Source of the DNA: Bacteroidota bacterium
Lineage (GTDB): Bacteria; Bacteroidota; Bacteroidia; 2-12-FULL-35-15
Length of the DNA: 36,359 nucleotides
Assembly: GCA_947479085.1 (NCBI GenBank)
Contig: CANJYB010000035.1
Location: 1 to 36,359 of the forward strand
Reading direction: 5' to 3'
Shown here: piece after piece, positions 8,339 through 15,319 of the stretch
Layout: every line of letters begins with the position of its first letter
Numbering within the stretch: position 1 is the first letter of the stretch
Program-made: the position numbers and the translations under genes
The notes under the pieces: model-generated
The model's database searches: none
Seen by the model: only the letters and a program-made list of their open reading frames with translations
Told to the model about the DNA's origin: nothing

Positions 8339-10219
8339 ATGAAAAAAATTACATTACTATTAAGTGGATTAGCATTAAGTTGCACCACTTTCGGACAGTC
8401 TCAGAGACTTTGTCTTGCAGAAGAGTTTACGCAGGCTTCATGCCCTCCGTGCGCTGCTGCAAATCCTGGTTACAACACCTTGCTTCAGGCAAACTTAACA
8501 AAGGTTGCCTCTATTAAGTATCAAACTTCATGGCCAGGTTACGACCCAATGAACCTTCAAAATGCAGGAGATGTTCAAACAAGAGTTAGTTATTATGCCG
8601 TTAGTGGTGTTCCTGATGGAAAATTGGATGGTGTTGATTTCTATCCAGGAAGTATTACTCAGGCACAAATTGACGCTGAATATGCTGTTGCTTCTCCTTA
8701 TACCATAACCGTTTCTCACACCTTTTCTCCTGACTATTCTACTGTTACTTATACAGAAGTTATCACCTGTACTCAAGCTGTAACCGGTAATTTGGTTAAC
8801 CACATTGCAATGGTTGAAAAACAAATTCACTTTGCAACTCAGCCTGGGACAAATGGAGAAACAGATTTTTATGAAGTAATGAAAAAAATGTATCCATCAG
8901 CAGCAGGAACACCTGTAACTGCTATGACTGTTGGTGCAACTCAGACTTTTACAGCAACAGTTCCTGTTCCAAATTATGTTTATGATTTAAATCAAGTAAG
9001 TTTTGTTTGTTGGGTTCAAAACACTGCAACCAAAGCTGTTCAACAGGCCGGACAAGACTCTCCTATTGTTTTGCCTCCGTCAACTGAAGATGCTGGGATT
9101 TCTGCTACAACAAACGTAAATGCTATTCAGTGTGCTACTTCTGTTACTCCATCTGTAACTGTGAAAAATTACGCTCCCAACACTTTAACTACCTGTACAA
9201 TCAATTATCAATTAGATGGTGGTGCAGTAATGACACAAGCATGGACAGGTTCTTTAGCAACAAACGGAACTTCAGTTACTGCCTTACCTACCTTAACAGT
9301 TGGTGTTGGTTCTCATACTTTAGTTAGCTGGACCAGCCAGCCTAATGGAGGAAGCGACTATCATATTATTAACAATCTTAATTCTAAAACCTTTAGCATT
9401 ATTGGTGCATCCTCAATGGCTCCTGTTGTTGAACCATTTGTTTCTTTCCCTCCTGCAAACTGGGTAATTGACGATCCTAACAATACATATCCATGGGAGC
9501 ACGTAACCACTGTTGGTGGTTTCGGAACATCTTCTGAATGTACCGCTGTTAATTTTTATAATGACCCTGCAGGTAACATTGAAGATATGTATGTTCAGCC
9601 TACAAACTTAACAACCACAGCAACTCATGCAACTGTAACTTTTGATGTTGCTTATTGCCAGTATTCTACTGAAAATGACAATTTAAAGGTTCAGGTTTCT
9701 ACTGACTGTGGCGTTACTTGGGCCACTGCTTATAACAAACAAGGAGCAACTTTGGCTACAAAACCTGCTCAGACTGCATCTTTTGTTCCAACAGCAACTC
9801 AATGGAGAAATGACGGAGCTGATTTAACACCTTATTTGAATCAAGCAAATGTTTTAATTCGTTTCAGAGCTACCAGTGGTTATGGTAACAATTTATTTGT
9901 AGATAATATCAATATCTTTACTAGTAATTCAGCTTTAGGTATTGCTGACAATTCTGCAAATGTTAATTCAATGGAAATATTTCCTAACCCTATGAAGGAT
10001 AACGCTACTGTTAATTTTAACTTAGCTAATGCTTCTATCGTTCAGGTTACAATGACTAATGTTTTAGGACAAACTGTTTACTCAACATCTTTAGGTCAAA
10101 TGACAGCAGGTGACCACAATACTAAGATTGATGCTTCTAATTTAAATTCAGGCATTTATTTTGTTACATTAAATGTTGCTGATGGAAAAATTACTAAGAA
10201 AGTTTCTATCAATAAATAA
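8339..10219 (+). CDS. secreted Omp28/thioredoxin-like protein with anchor-J domain and T9SS sorting signal
   Basis: A 626-residue exported protein starting at the ATG at 8339. An in-frame TTG at 8300 would put 13 extra residues before the signal peptide and lies next to the promoter. The signal peptide ends 'CTTFGQSQ'. An Omp28/thioredoxin-like domain follows with 'EEFTQASCPPCAAANPG' (Cys35, Cys38) and 'VSGVPDGKLDG'. A CARDB-like domain ('QLDGGAVMTQAWTG') and an anchor-J-like sandwich ('VSTDCGVTWATAYNK', 'VLIRFRATSGYGNNLFVDNI') come next. The sorting domain starts at 'FPNPMKDNATVNF' and ends 'KKVSINK'. It probably acts outside the cell on thiols or as an adhesin. It shares the architecture of the 4034 gene. 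Confidence 0.85.
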   Translation: MKKITLLLSGLALSCTTFGQSQRLCLAEEFTQASCPPCAAANPGYNTLLQANLTKVASIKYQTSWPGYDPMNLQNAGDVQTRVSYYAVSGVPDGKLDGVDFYPGSITQAQIDAEYAVASPYTITVSHTFSPDYSTVTYTEVITCTQAVTGNLVNHIAMVEKQIHFATQPGTNGETDFYEVMKKMYPSAAGTPVTAMTVGATQTFTATVPVPNYVYDLNQVSFVCWVQNTATKAVQQAGQDSPIVLPPSTEDAGISATTNVNAIQCATSVTPSVTVKNYAPNTLTTCTINYQLDGGAVMTQAWTGSLATNGTSVTALPTLTVGVGSHTLVSWTSQPNGGSDYHIINNLNSKTFSIIGASSMAPVVEPFVSFPPANWVIDDPNNTYPWEHVTTVGGFGTSSECTAVNFYNDPAGNIEDMYVQPTNLTTTATHATVTFDVAYCQYSTENDNLKVQVSTDCGVTWATAYNKQGATLATKPAQTASFVPTATQWRNDGADLTPYLNQANVLIRFRATSGYGNNLFVDNINIFTSNSALGIADNSANVNSMEIFPNPMKDNATVNFNLANASIVQVTMTNVLGQTVYSTSLGQMTAGDHNTKIDASNLNSGIYFVTLNVADGKITKKVSINK

Positions 10220-10234
10220 TTATCATTGAAATTA

Positions 10235-10290
10235 AAATAAATCAGCAGTATGGTCTGTTTTTTGACTCATCACTGCTGATTTATTTTTTT
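10235..10290 (+). terminator. intrinsic terminator after the 8339 gene
   Basis: Perfect 15-bp arms (10235-10249 and 10272-10286) with a CAGCAG/CTGCTG core and a 22-nt loop, followed by a T-run. It separates the T9SS cargo gene from the TlpA-type operon. Confidence 0.75.
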
Positions 10291-10312
10291 ATTTATACTT
10301 AATTCTTTTTTT

Positions 10313-10819
10313 ATGAAAAAAATAGTTGCAGGAATTATTGCTTTGGTTTCTTTTGTTAGTGTATCGAGTGCACAAACAATAGCTGCTGCCGATGTAAAAT
10401 CGGTGGATGGAAAAACAGTGAACACTTCGAAATTTACTAATGACGGGAAACCTATTGTTATTAGTTTTTGGGCTACCTGGTGTAAGCCTTGTAAAAAAGA
10501 GTTGGATGCCATATCCGAGAACTATGCCGAGTGGCAAAAAGAAACAGGTGTAAAACTGATTGCGGTCTCAATTGATGATTCCCGCAGTTCAGGAAAAGTG
10601 GCCACGGATGCTAAAAGTCATGCATGGGAGTATGAAGTATATATTGACGAAAACCAGGATTTTAAACGGGCTATGAATGTGAACAATGTACCTCATACCT
10701 TTATTATTGATGGGAAAGGAAATATTGTTTGGCAGCACAACTCTTATGCTGAAGGAGATGAGGAACACCTTTTTGAAGTATTAAAAAAGGTAGCGAAAGG
10801 AGAAAAGGTTACAGAATAA
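10313..10819 (+). CDS. TlpA-family thiol-disulfide oxidoreductase, exported
   Basis: A 168-residue thioredoxin-fold protein with an N-terminal signal peptide (cleavage near 'SVSSAQ'). The active site 'FWATWCKPCKKELDAI' has Cys57 and Cys60. 'VPHTFIIDGKGNIVW' holds the cis-Pro of the thioredoxin fold. The family reduces or isomerises disulfides in the periplasm. It leads a same-direction group with an outer-membrane barrel protein (31 bp downstream) and an Omp28-type lipoprotein. These three probably form one transcription unit in envelope protein biogenesis, which is inference from context. Confidence 0.88.
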   Translation: MKKIVAGIIALVSFVSVSSAQTIAAADVKSVDGKTVNTSKFTNDGKPIVISFWATWCKPCKKELDAISENYAEWQKETGVKLIAVSIDDSRSSGKVATDAKSHAWEYEVYIDENQDFKRAMNVNNVPHTFIIDGKGNIVWQHNSYAEGDEEHLFEVLKKVAKGEKVTE

Positions 10820-10849
10820 GCAATTTAGAAAAACAAACATTTATTTTTT

Positions 10850-12505
10850 GTGAATAAACTAAAACTACGAATACTCTCCGCTATTGTTTGCGGATTAATA
10901 TATAGCAACATTTCTGTTGCACAATTGAATCCGGCCAACTTAAGTAATTTAAATCTTGGCGAAATTCATGGAAACTTTCAATTGGATGCCCAATATTATA
11001 TTCCTGATTCAACCATTGGCGCACCTAATGTGCCCGAAAAAATGCTTTCCAATGGCTTCGCAAACATTATTTACACTAGAGGTAAATTTACTGCCGGTGT
11101 GCGTTACGAAAGTTATTTGAATGCACTTCAGGGTTTCGATTCCCGTTACCAGGGAAACGGTATTCAATATCGTTTTGCTACTTATAAATCAGATGCTTTG
11201 GAAGTAACAGTTGGTAATTTTTACCAGCAATTTGGTAATGGTTTAGTATTGCGCAGCTATGAAGAAAGAGGATTAGGTTTTGATAATGCACTTGACGGTG
11301 TAAGATTAAAATACGAACCTGTAAAAGGAATTTACCTGACGGGCCTTACCGGTAAACAGCGTTCGTTTATGACACAAGGTCCGGGCCTGGTTCGTGGCTT
11401 TGATGGTGAAATGCAGATAAATGAAACCTTTAAAAAATTAGAAGAAAAGAAATTAAAAATTACCTTTGGTGGTAGTTTTGTAAGTCGTTACCAACAGGAT
11501 GACAACCCCGATTTGATATTGCCTGAAAACGTTGGCGCTTATGCCGGTCGTTTCCAGATTAACAGAAACAATTTTAACATGCATGGCGAATGGGCAACCA
11601 AAATTAACGACCCAAATGCTGCAAATAATAATATTTACAAGCCCGGTGAAGCGGAAATAATCTCTGCCAGTTATGCCCTAAAGGGGTTTGCTGTTTCGGC
11701 AAGTGCCAGCAGAGCTGATAACATGAACTTTCGTTCGGATAGAAGTGCAACCTTAAATAATTTATTGTTGAATTACACTCCGGCTCTTAATAAAAACCAT
11801 ACTTATAGTTTATTGACATTTTATCCTTATGCTTCTCAACCTAACGGAGAGTTTCAGTTTTCAGGAGAGGTAAACTGGAAAGCGATTAAAAAACCAAAAT
11901 ATAAATTAGACATTACTGTCAACTATTCCGGGTCAAATGATTTAGATACTACCCGGATTGAAACCAATGCAGACAGCAGCAGACAGGGGTATAAAACCAA
12001 CTCCTATTTTATGGGGAAAAAAGTTTTCTTCCGCGATTTTTATGTGGAGGTAAATCAAAAGTTTGGAAAGAAGTTTAAGGCTTCTGTGATGTATGCCTAC
12101 CAGGAATACAACAAAGGGGTGATACAGGAACCCGGTTTCCCGACCATCTATTCTCATATTGTTATTGCAGATTTAACATACCGATTGAAAGGGGAAAGCA
12201 CTGTTAGACTTGAATTGCAAAACCTGACAACCCGCCAGGATAAGCAGGATTGGGCACAGGCTATGTTGGAATATACGTTCAACTCCCATTGGTTTGCTGC
12301 AGCTTTCGACCAGTATAATTATGGAAACCTGATTGTTAGCGAACGTTATCAGTATTATGGAGGAACCATTGGATATAACAAAAATGCCAACCGTATTACA
12401 TTGAGTTACGGAAGACAACGGGCCGGAATTTTTTGTGTTGGTGGCATTTGCCGTCAGGTGCCTGCCTCTAACGGTATTACATTAAGTGTTACAAGTAGTT
12501 TTTAA
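10850..12505 (+). CDS. outer-membrane beta-barrel protein, resembles DUF6029
   Basis: A 551-residue protein with a signal peptide ending near 'NISVAQL'. The remainder has alternating polar and aromatic strands typical of a large outer-membrane barrel (for example 'FTAGVRYESYLNALQGFDSRYQG', 'LEVTVGNFYQQFGNG') and ends in an aromatic residue ('TLSVTSSF'), the usual barrel C-terminus. It resembles the Bacteroidota DUF6029 proteins; that name is from memory and should be tested. The start is GTG at 10850, 30 bp after the TlpA-type gene, with no better ATG before the signal peptide. It may be exported or folded with help from the flanking thioredoxin-like proteins. Confidence 0.8.
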   Translation: MNKLKLRILSAIVCGLIYSNISVAQLNPANLSNLNLGEIHGNFQLDAQYYIPDSTIGAPNVPEKMLSNGFANIIYTRGKFTAGVRYESYLNALQGFDSRYQGNGIQYRFATYKSDALEVTVGNFYQQFGNGLVLRSYEERGLGFDNALDGVRLKYEPVKGIYLTGLTGKQRSFMTQGPGLVRGFDGEMQINETFKKLEEKKLKITFGGSFVSRYQQDDNPDLILPENVGAYAGRFQINRNNFNMHGEWATKINDPNAANNNIYKPGEAEIISASYALKGFAVSASASRADNMNFRSDRSATLNNLLLNYTPALNKNHTYSLLTFYPYASQPNGEFQFSGEVNWKAIKKPKYKLDITVNYSGSNDLDTTRIETNADSSRQGYKTNSYFMGKKVFFRDFYVEVNQKFGKKFKASVMYAYQEYNKGVIQEPGFPTIYSHIVIADLTYRLKGESTVRLELQNLTTRQDKQDWAQAMLEYTFNSHWFAAAFDQYNYGNLIVSERYQYYGGTIGYNKNANRITLSYGRQRAGIFCVGGICRQVPASNGITLSVTSSF

Positions 12506-12516
12506 AAACATTCAAA

Positions 12517-13416
12517 ATGAAAAAATTTATTTATTCTGCAGTTCTTTCTCTCGGGCTTTTATTTGCTTCCTGCGATTATGTCAGCAGTCCTTATCCCGAA
12601 AAAAACGCAAATATTACAAGTGATACATTAAGCTGTGACGCTTCATTTCCTGTCGTATCAACTCATATTAAAAAAATACTGATTGAAGATTATACAGGCC
12701 ATACCTGCCCTAATTGCCCGAGAGCAGCAAGAGCCATAACAACTATTGATACCACACACCCCGGCAAAATAATTGCTCTTGGTGTGCATGTTGGCGGGTT
12801 TGCTGTTCCTAACAGTACTTTTACTGCAGATTACAGAACCACTGTTGGTAATACCTATGATGCGTTTTTTGGTGCTTCTGCATTTGGTCTGCCGGAAGGG
12901 ATGTTCAGCAGAAAACGGTTCGATGCGGTTAACAATACCCATTTGTTTTTTTATACCAATTTCCCTACTTATTTTTCCACCATTCAAAACGAACCTTCGG
13001 TGGTTGATCTTCAGCTAAATTTGAATTACGATCCTTCAACACGAAAGATTTGTTGTGCTGTCCGCGATTCGTTTTTAACAGCTGTTACCGGAACCTATAA
13101 ACTGGTGATGCTTATTAGTCAGGATAGCATTATAGACTGGCAGGATGATGTGGATGCGCTTCCGCAAACGGTACAATATTATGTTCACCGACATGTTCTT
13201 CGCGATGCTGTTACTCCTGCAGGAGCTTGGGGTGAGCCTTTGATTGGTAACAATGCCGCTGCAGGACTGACACAGGTTCGTCATTTTGCTTATAACATTC
13301 CTGCTGCTTATAACAATATTCCTTGCGATGTAACTAAATGCCATATTGTAGCCTTTATCTATAATACCTCTACTTACGAAATTATACAGGCAGAAGAAGC
13401 AAAAGTAACCCAATAA
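12517..13416 (+). CDS. Omp28-related outer-membrane lipoprotein
   Basis: A 299-residue lipoprotein. The signal peptide ends in a lipobox with Cys19 ('LLFASCDY'). The mature part has 'ILIEDYTGHTCPNCPRAARAI', with Cys64 and Cys67 in a CxxC arrangement, then 'IALGVHVGGFAVPN' and 'YDAFFGASAFGLPEGMFSRKRF', matching the Omp28 family first described in Porphyromonas gingivalis. The family has a thioredoxin-like core, and its biochemical role is not settled. It lies 11 bp after the barrel gene, so it is probably co-transcribed with it. Its stop codon lies inside the downstream terminator hairpin. Confidence 0.85.
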   Translation: MKKFIYSAVLSLGLLFASCDYVSSPYPEKNANITSDTLSCDASFPVVSTHIKKILIEDYTGHTCPNCPRAARAITTIDTTHPGKIIALGVHVGGFAVPNSTFTADYRTTVGNTYDAFFGASAFGLPEGMFSRKRFDAVNNTHLFFYTNFPTYFSTIQNEPSVVDLQLNLNYDPSTRKICCAVRDSFLTAVTGTYKLVMLISQDSIIDWQDDVDALPQTVQYYVHRHVLRDAVTPAGAWGEPLIGNNAAAGLTQVRHFAYNIPAAYNNIPCDVTKCHIVAFIYNTSTYEIIQAEEAKVTQ

Positions 13417-13438
13417 GCCGGGTTACTTTTTCTTCTTT
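13401..13438 (+). terminator. intrinsic terminator overlapping the end of the Omp28-type gene
   Basis: 11-bp perfect arms (13401-13411 and 13420-13430) with an 8-nt loop and a trailing T-rich tract. The left arm encodes the last sense codons of the gene, and the stop codon is in the loop. Confidence 0.75.
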
Positions 13439-13466
13439 TATTATGCTGATTCCTGCTTACTTGCTG

Positions 13467-13474
13467 TAACTTTG
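13467..13474 (+). promoter_or_regulatory. putative -7 promoter element TAACTTTG
   Basis: A full match to TAnnTTTG only 7 bp before the ATG at 13481. An in-frame TTG start at 13472 would lie inside this element, which favours the ATG and implies a very short leader. Confidence 0.5.
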
Positions 13475-13480
13475 CAAAGC

Positions 13481-14101
13481 ATGAAAAAAACAAACATTCT
13501 TCTTTTTCTTTTGTTGTATGCTGCAACTGCATGTGCGCAACAGCGTTTTGTTCCCGGGCTTAAACTTGGTATCAGCACCAGCCAGGTTCGTGGCGATTCG
13601 TACACGGGATTTCACAAAGCTGGAGTGGTGGGAGGAGCAACCCTTACCACCAATTTTAATAAAACATGGTCCGCTCAGTTTGAAATGATTTACGTTCAGA
13701 AAGGAAGCAAGCAGGTATATAATTCAGGCACGGCAGATACTGGCTTTTTTTATTATCTCGGGTTGAATTACCTGGAGGTTCCCGTATTTGTTCAGTATCA
13801 TTTGCATAAATTTACATTTGAATTGGGCCCATCCTTCGGGTACCTGATAGATGAAACAGAATATTACAACACACAGGATTTAACCGGAATGCGTCCTTTT
13901 AAAAAAACAGAAACCAGCCTGAGTGTAGGAGTAAGTTTTACCTTGTTTAAAAAACTTGGGGTGAACTGGCGATATACCAATTCGCTTCTTTCCATTCGCG
14001 ACTTTGCTGCCACCGGAGGAACCTGGGACACAGAAGGGCAACGAAACAATGTGTTGGCTTTTAGCCTGACCTATCAATTTAAAAAGAATGAACCAAAATA
14101 A
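13481..14101 (+). CDS. porin-family (PorT-like) outer-membrane beta-barrel protein
   Basis: A 206-residue exported protein. The signal peptide ends 'TACAQQ'. The rest reads as an eight-strand-type barrel: 'RFVPGLKLGISTSQVRGDSYTGFHKAG', 'WSAQFEMIYVQKGSKQ', 'YLEVPVFVQYHLHKFTFELGPSFGYLI', 'LSVGVSFTLFKKLGVNWRYTNSL' and a final 'LAFSLTYQF'. This matches the small 'porin family/outer membrane beta-barrel' group common in Bacteroidota (PF13568-like). Substrate is unknown. The last 14 bp overlap the ubiX start, so the two are translationally linked. Confidence 0.83.
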   Translation: MKKTNILLFLLLYAATACAQQRFVPGLKLGISTSQVRGDSYTGFHKAGVVGGATLTTNFNKTWSAQFEMIYVQKGSKQVYNSGTADTGFFYYLGLNYLEVPVFVQYHLHKFTFELGPSFGYLIDETEYYNTQDLTGMRPFKKTETSLSVGVSFTLFKKLGVNWRYTNSLLSIRDFAATGGTWDTEGQRNNVLAFSLTYQFKKNEPK

Positions 14102-14660
14102 ACATAAAATAGTAGTGGCCATTACCGGAGCCAGCGGTGCCATTTATGCCAAAGTTCTTTTACAAAAACTTCAGCAACTTGCAGAACAGATAGAAACCGT
14201 TGGGGTGGTAATGAGCGATAATGCCAAAGATGTATGGAAATACGAACTGGAAAATACCGATTACCAGCAGCTGCCCTTTACCATTTACAACAAAAACGAT
14301 TTTTTTGCACCCTTTGCTTCCGGCTCTGCCAGATATAATACCATGATTATCTGCCCCTGCAGCATGGGAACTTTGGGACGCATTGCTTCCGGCATTTCAA
14401 ACGACCTTACTTCCCGCGCAGCGGATGTTATTTTAAAAGAAAGAAGAAAACTGATACTGGTTACCCGCGACACCCCTTTAAGTTTAATACATATTAATAA
14501 TATGAAAACCATTACCGAAGCTGGTGGAATTATTTGCCCTGCCAGCCCTTCCTTTTACAGCAAACCCAAAGATTTTGACGCCTTGGCTTCCACCGTTATA
14601 GACCGGGTGTTGGATTTGGCCGGTTTAGAACTACCCTCGTTTCGTTGGGGGGAGAAATAG
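14088..14660 (+). CDS. ubiX: UbiX-type flavin prenyltransferase
   Basis: A 190-residue flavoprotein. 'KIVVAITGASGAIYAKVLLQKL' (7-28) is the FMN-binding start of UbiX. 'IICPCSMGTLGRIASGISNDLTSRAADVILKERRKLILVTRDTPLSLIHINNM' carries the conserved core, and 'PASPSFYSKP' with 'VDRVLDLAGLE'-type text closes the family signature. The enzyme attaches a dimethylallyl group to FMN to make prenylated FMN, the cofactor of UbiD-type decarboxylases. No ubiD partner is in the window. The length is normal. The start overlaps the preceding porin-like gene by 14 bp. Confidence 0.95.
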   Translation: MNQNKHKIVVAITGASGAIYAKVLLQKLQQLAEQIETVGVVMSDNAKDVWKYELENTDYQQLPFTIYNKNDFFAPFASGSARYNTMIICPCSMGTLGRIASGISNDLTSRAADVILKERRKLILVTRDTPLSLIHINNMKTITEAGGIICPASPSFYSKPKDFDALASTVIDRVLDLAGLELPSFRWGEK

Positions 14661-14680
14661 CAGAACGCACAATATTGCCT

Positions 14681-14980
14681 AAAGAGACTTGTTTATTTAC
14701 AGAAATGTCGTTTCGTTTCTGAAAGTGTCGTTTCATTTCTGAAAGTGTCGTTTCATTTTTGAAAGTGTCGTTTCATTTCTGAAAATGTCGTTTCATTTCT
14801 GAAAGTGTCGTTTCATTTTTGAAAGTGTCGTTTCATTTCCGAAAATGTCGTTTCATTTCTGAAAGTGTCGTTTCGTTTTTGAAAGTATCGTTTCGTTTCT
14901 GAAAGTGTCGTTTCGTTTTTGAAAGTGTCGTTTCATTTCTAAAGAAGCTTGTTTATTTCTAAAGAGGCTTGTTTATTCTT
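14681..14980. repeat. tandem array of fifteen 20-bp units
   Basis: Exactly periodic at 20 bp. Twelve units at 14701-14940 follow the consensus GAAAGTGTCGTTTCATTTCT with few substitutions. One variant unit on the left (14681-14700) and two on the right (14941-14980) follow AAAGAGGCTTGTTTATTTCT. Each unit contains GAAA and TTTC half-sites, so units can pair with each other as hairpins. There are no spacers, so this is not a CRISPR array. No reading frame spans it. It starts 20 bp after the ubiX stop. Confidence 0.95.
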
Positions 14981-14991
14981 TAGGATAACTC

Positions 14992-15223
14992 TTGTCTAAA
15001 AAGACAATGCTATTCCGAACAGTCGAAACCCGTTTGTCTAAAAAGACAATACTATTCCGAAGAATCGGAACCTGTTTGTCTAAAAAGACAATGTTATTCC
15101 GAAGAGAAGGAACCCCTTTGCATAATAAGACAATGCCATTCCGAACAACCGGAACCTCTTTGTCTAAAAAGACAATGCCATTCCGAACGGTCGAAACCCG
15201 TTTGTCTAAAAAGACAATGGTTT
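14992..15223. repeat. tandem array of 42-bp units with paired hairpins
   Basis: Five full units and one partial unit begin at 14992, 15034, 15076, 15118, 15160 and 15202. Each unit starts with TTGTCTAAAAAGACAA (6-bp arms, 4-nt loop; unit 4 is degenerate). It then has a second dyad around TTCCGA...TCGGAA, best preserved in units 2 and 4. Because 42 is a multiple of three, the array keeps an open frame from 14992 to 15261 encoding 14-residue repeats (SKKTMLFRxxxTxL). I regard that frame as a by-product of the repeat. Confidence 0.93.
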
Positions 15224-15319
15224 TTAATAATGCAGAGGGTTATATTATTTATGGCCGGTAAGATTAACTAAACCCCTGTTTTCCGGGAATCCGAAATCGA
15301 ACATCCGAAATCCCAAATT

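Noticed and set aside
14681-15223. CRISPR array
   Set aside because: The 20-bp and 42-bp units are contiguous, with no unique spacers and no cas genes nearby.
14992-15261. 89-codon plus-strand gene of 14-residue basic repeats
   Set aside because: The frame exists because the 42-bp unit is divisible by three. It starts with TTG inside the first hairpin, and there is no promoter or family support. Kept only as a repeat and a finding.
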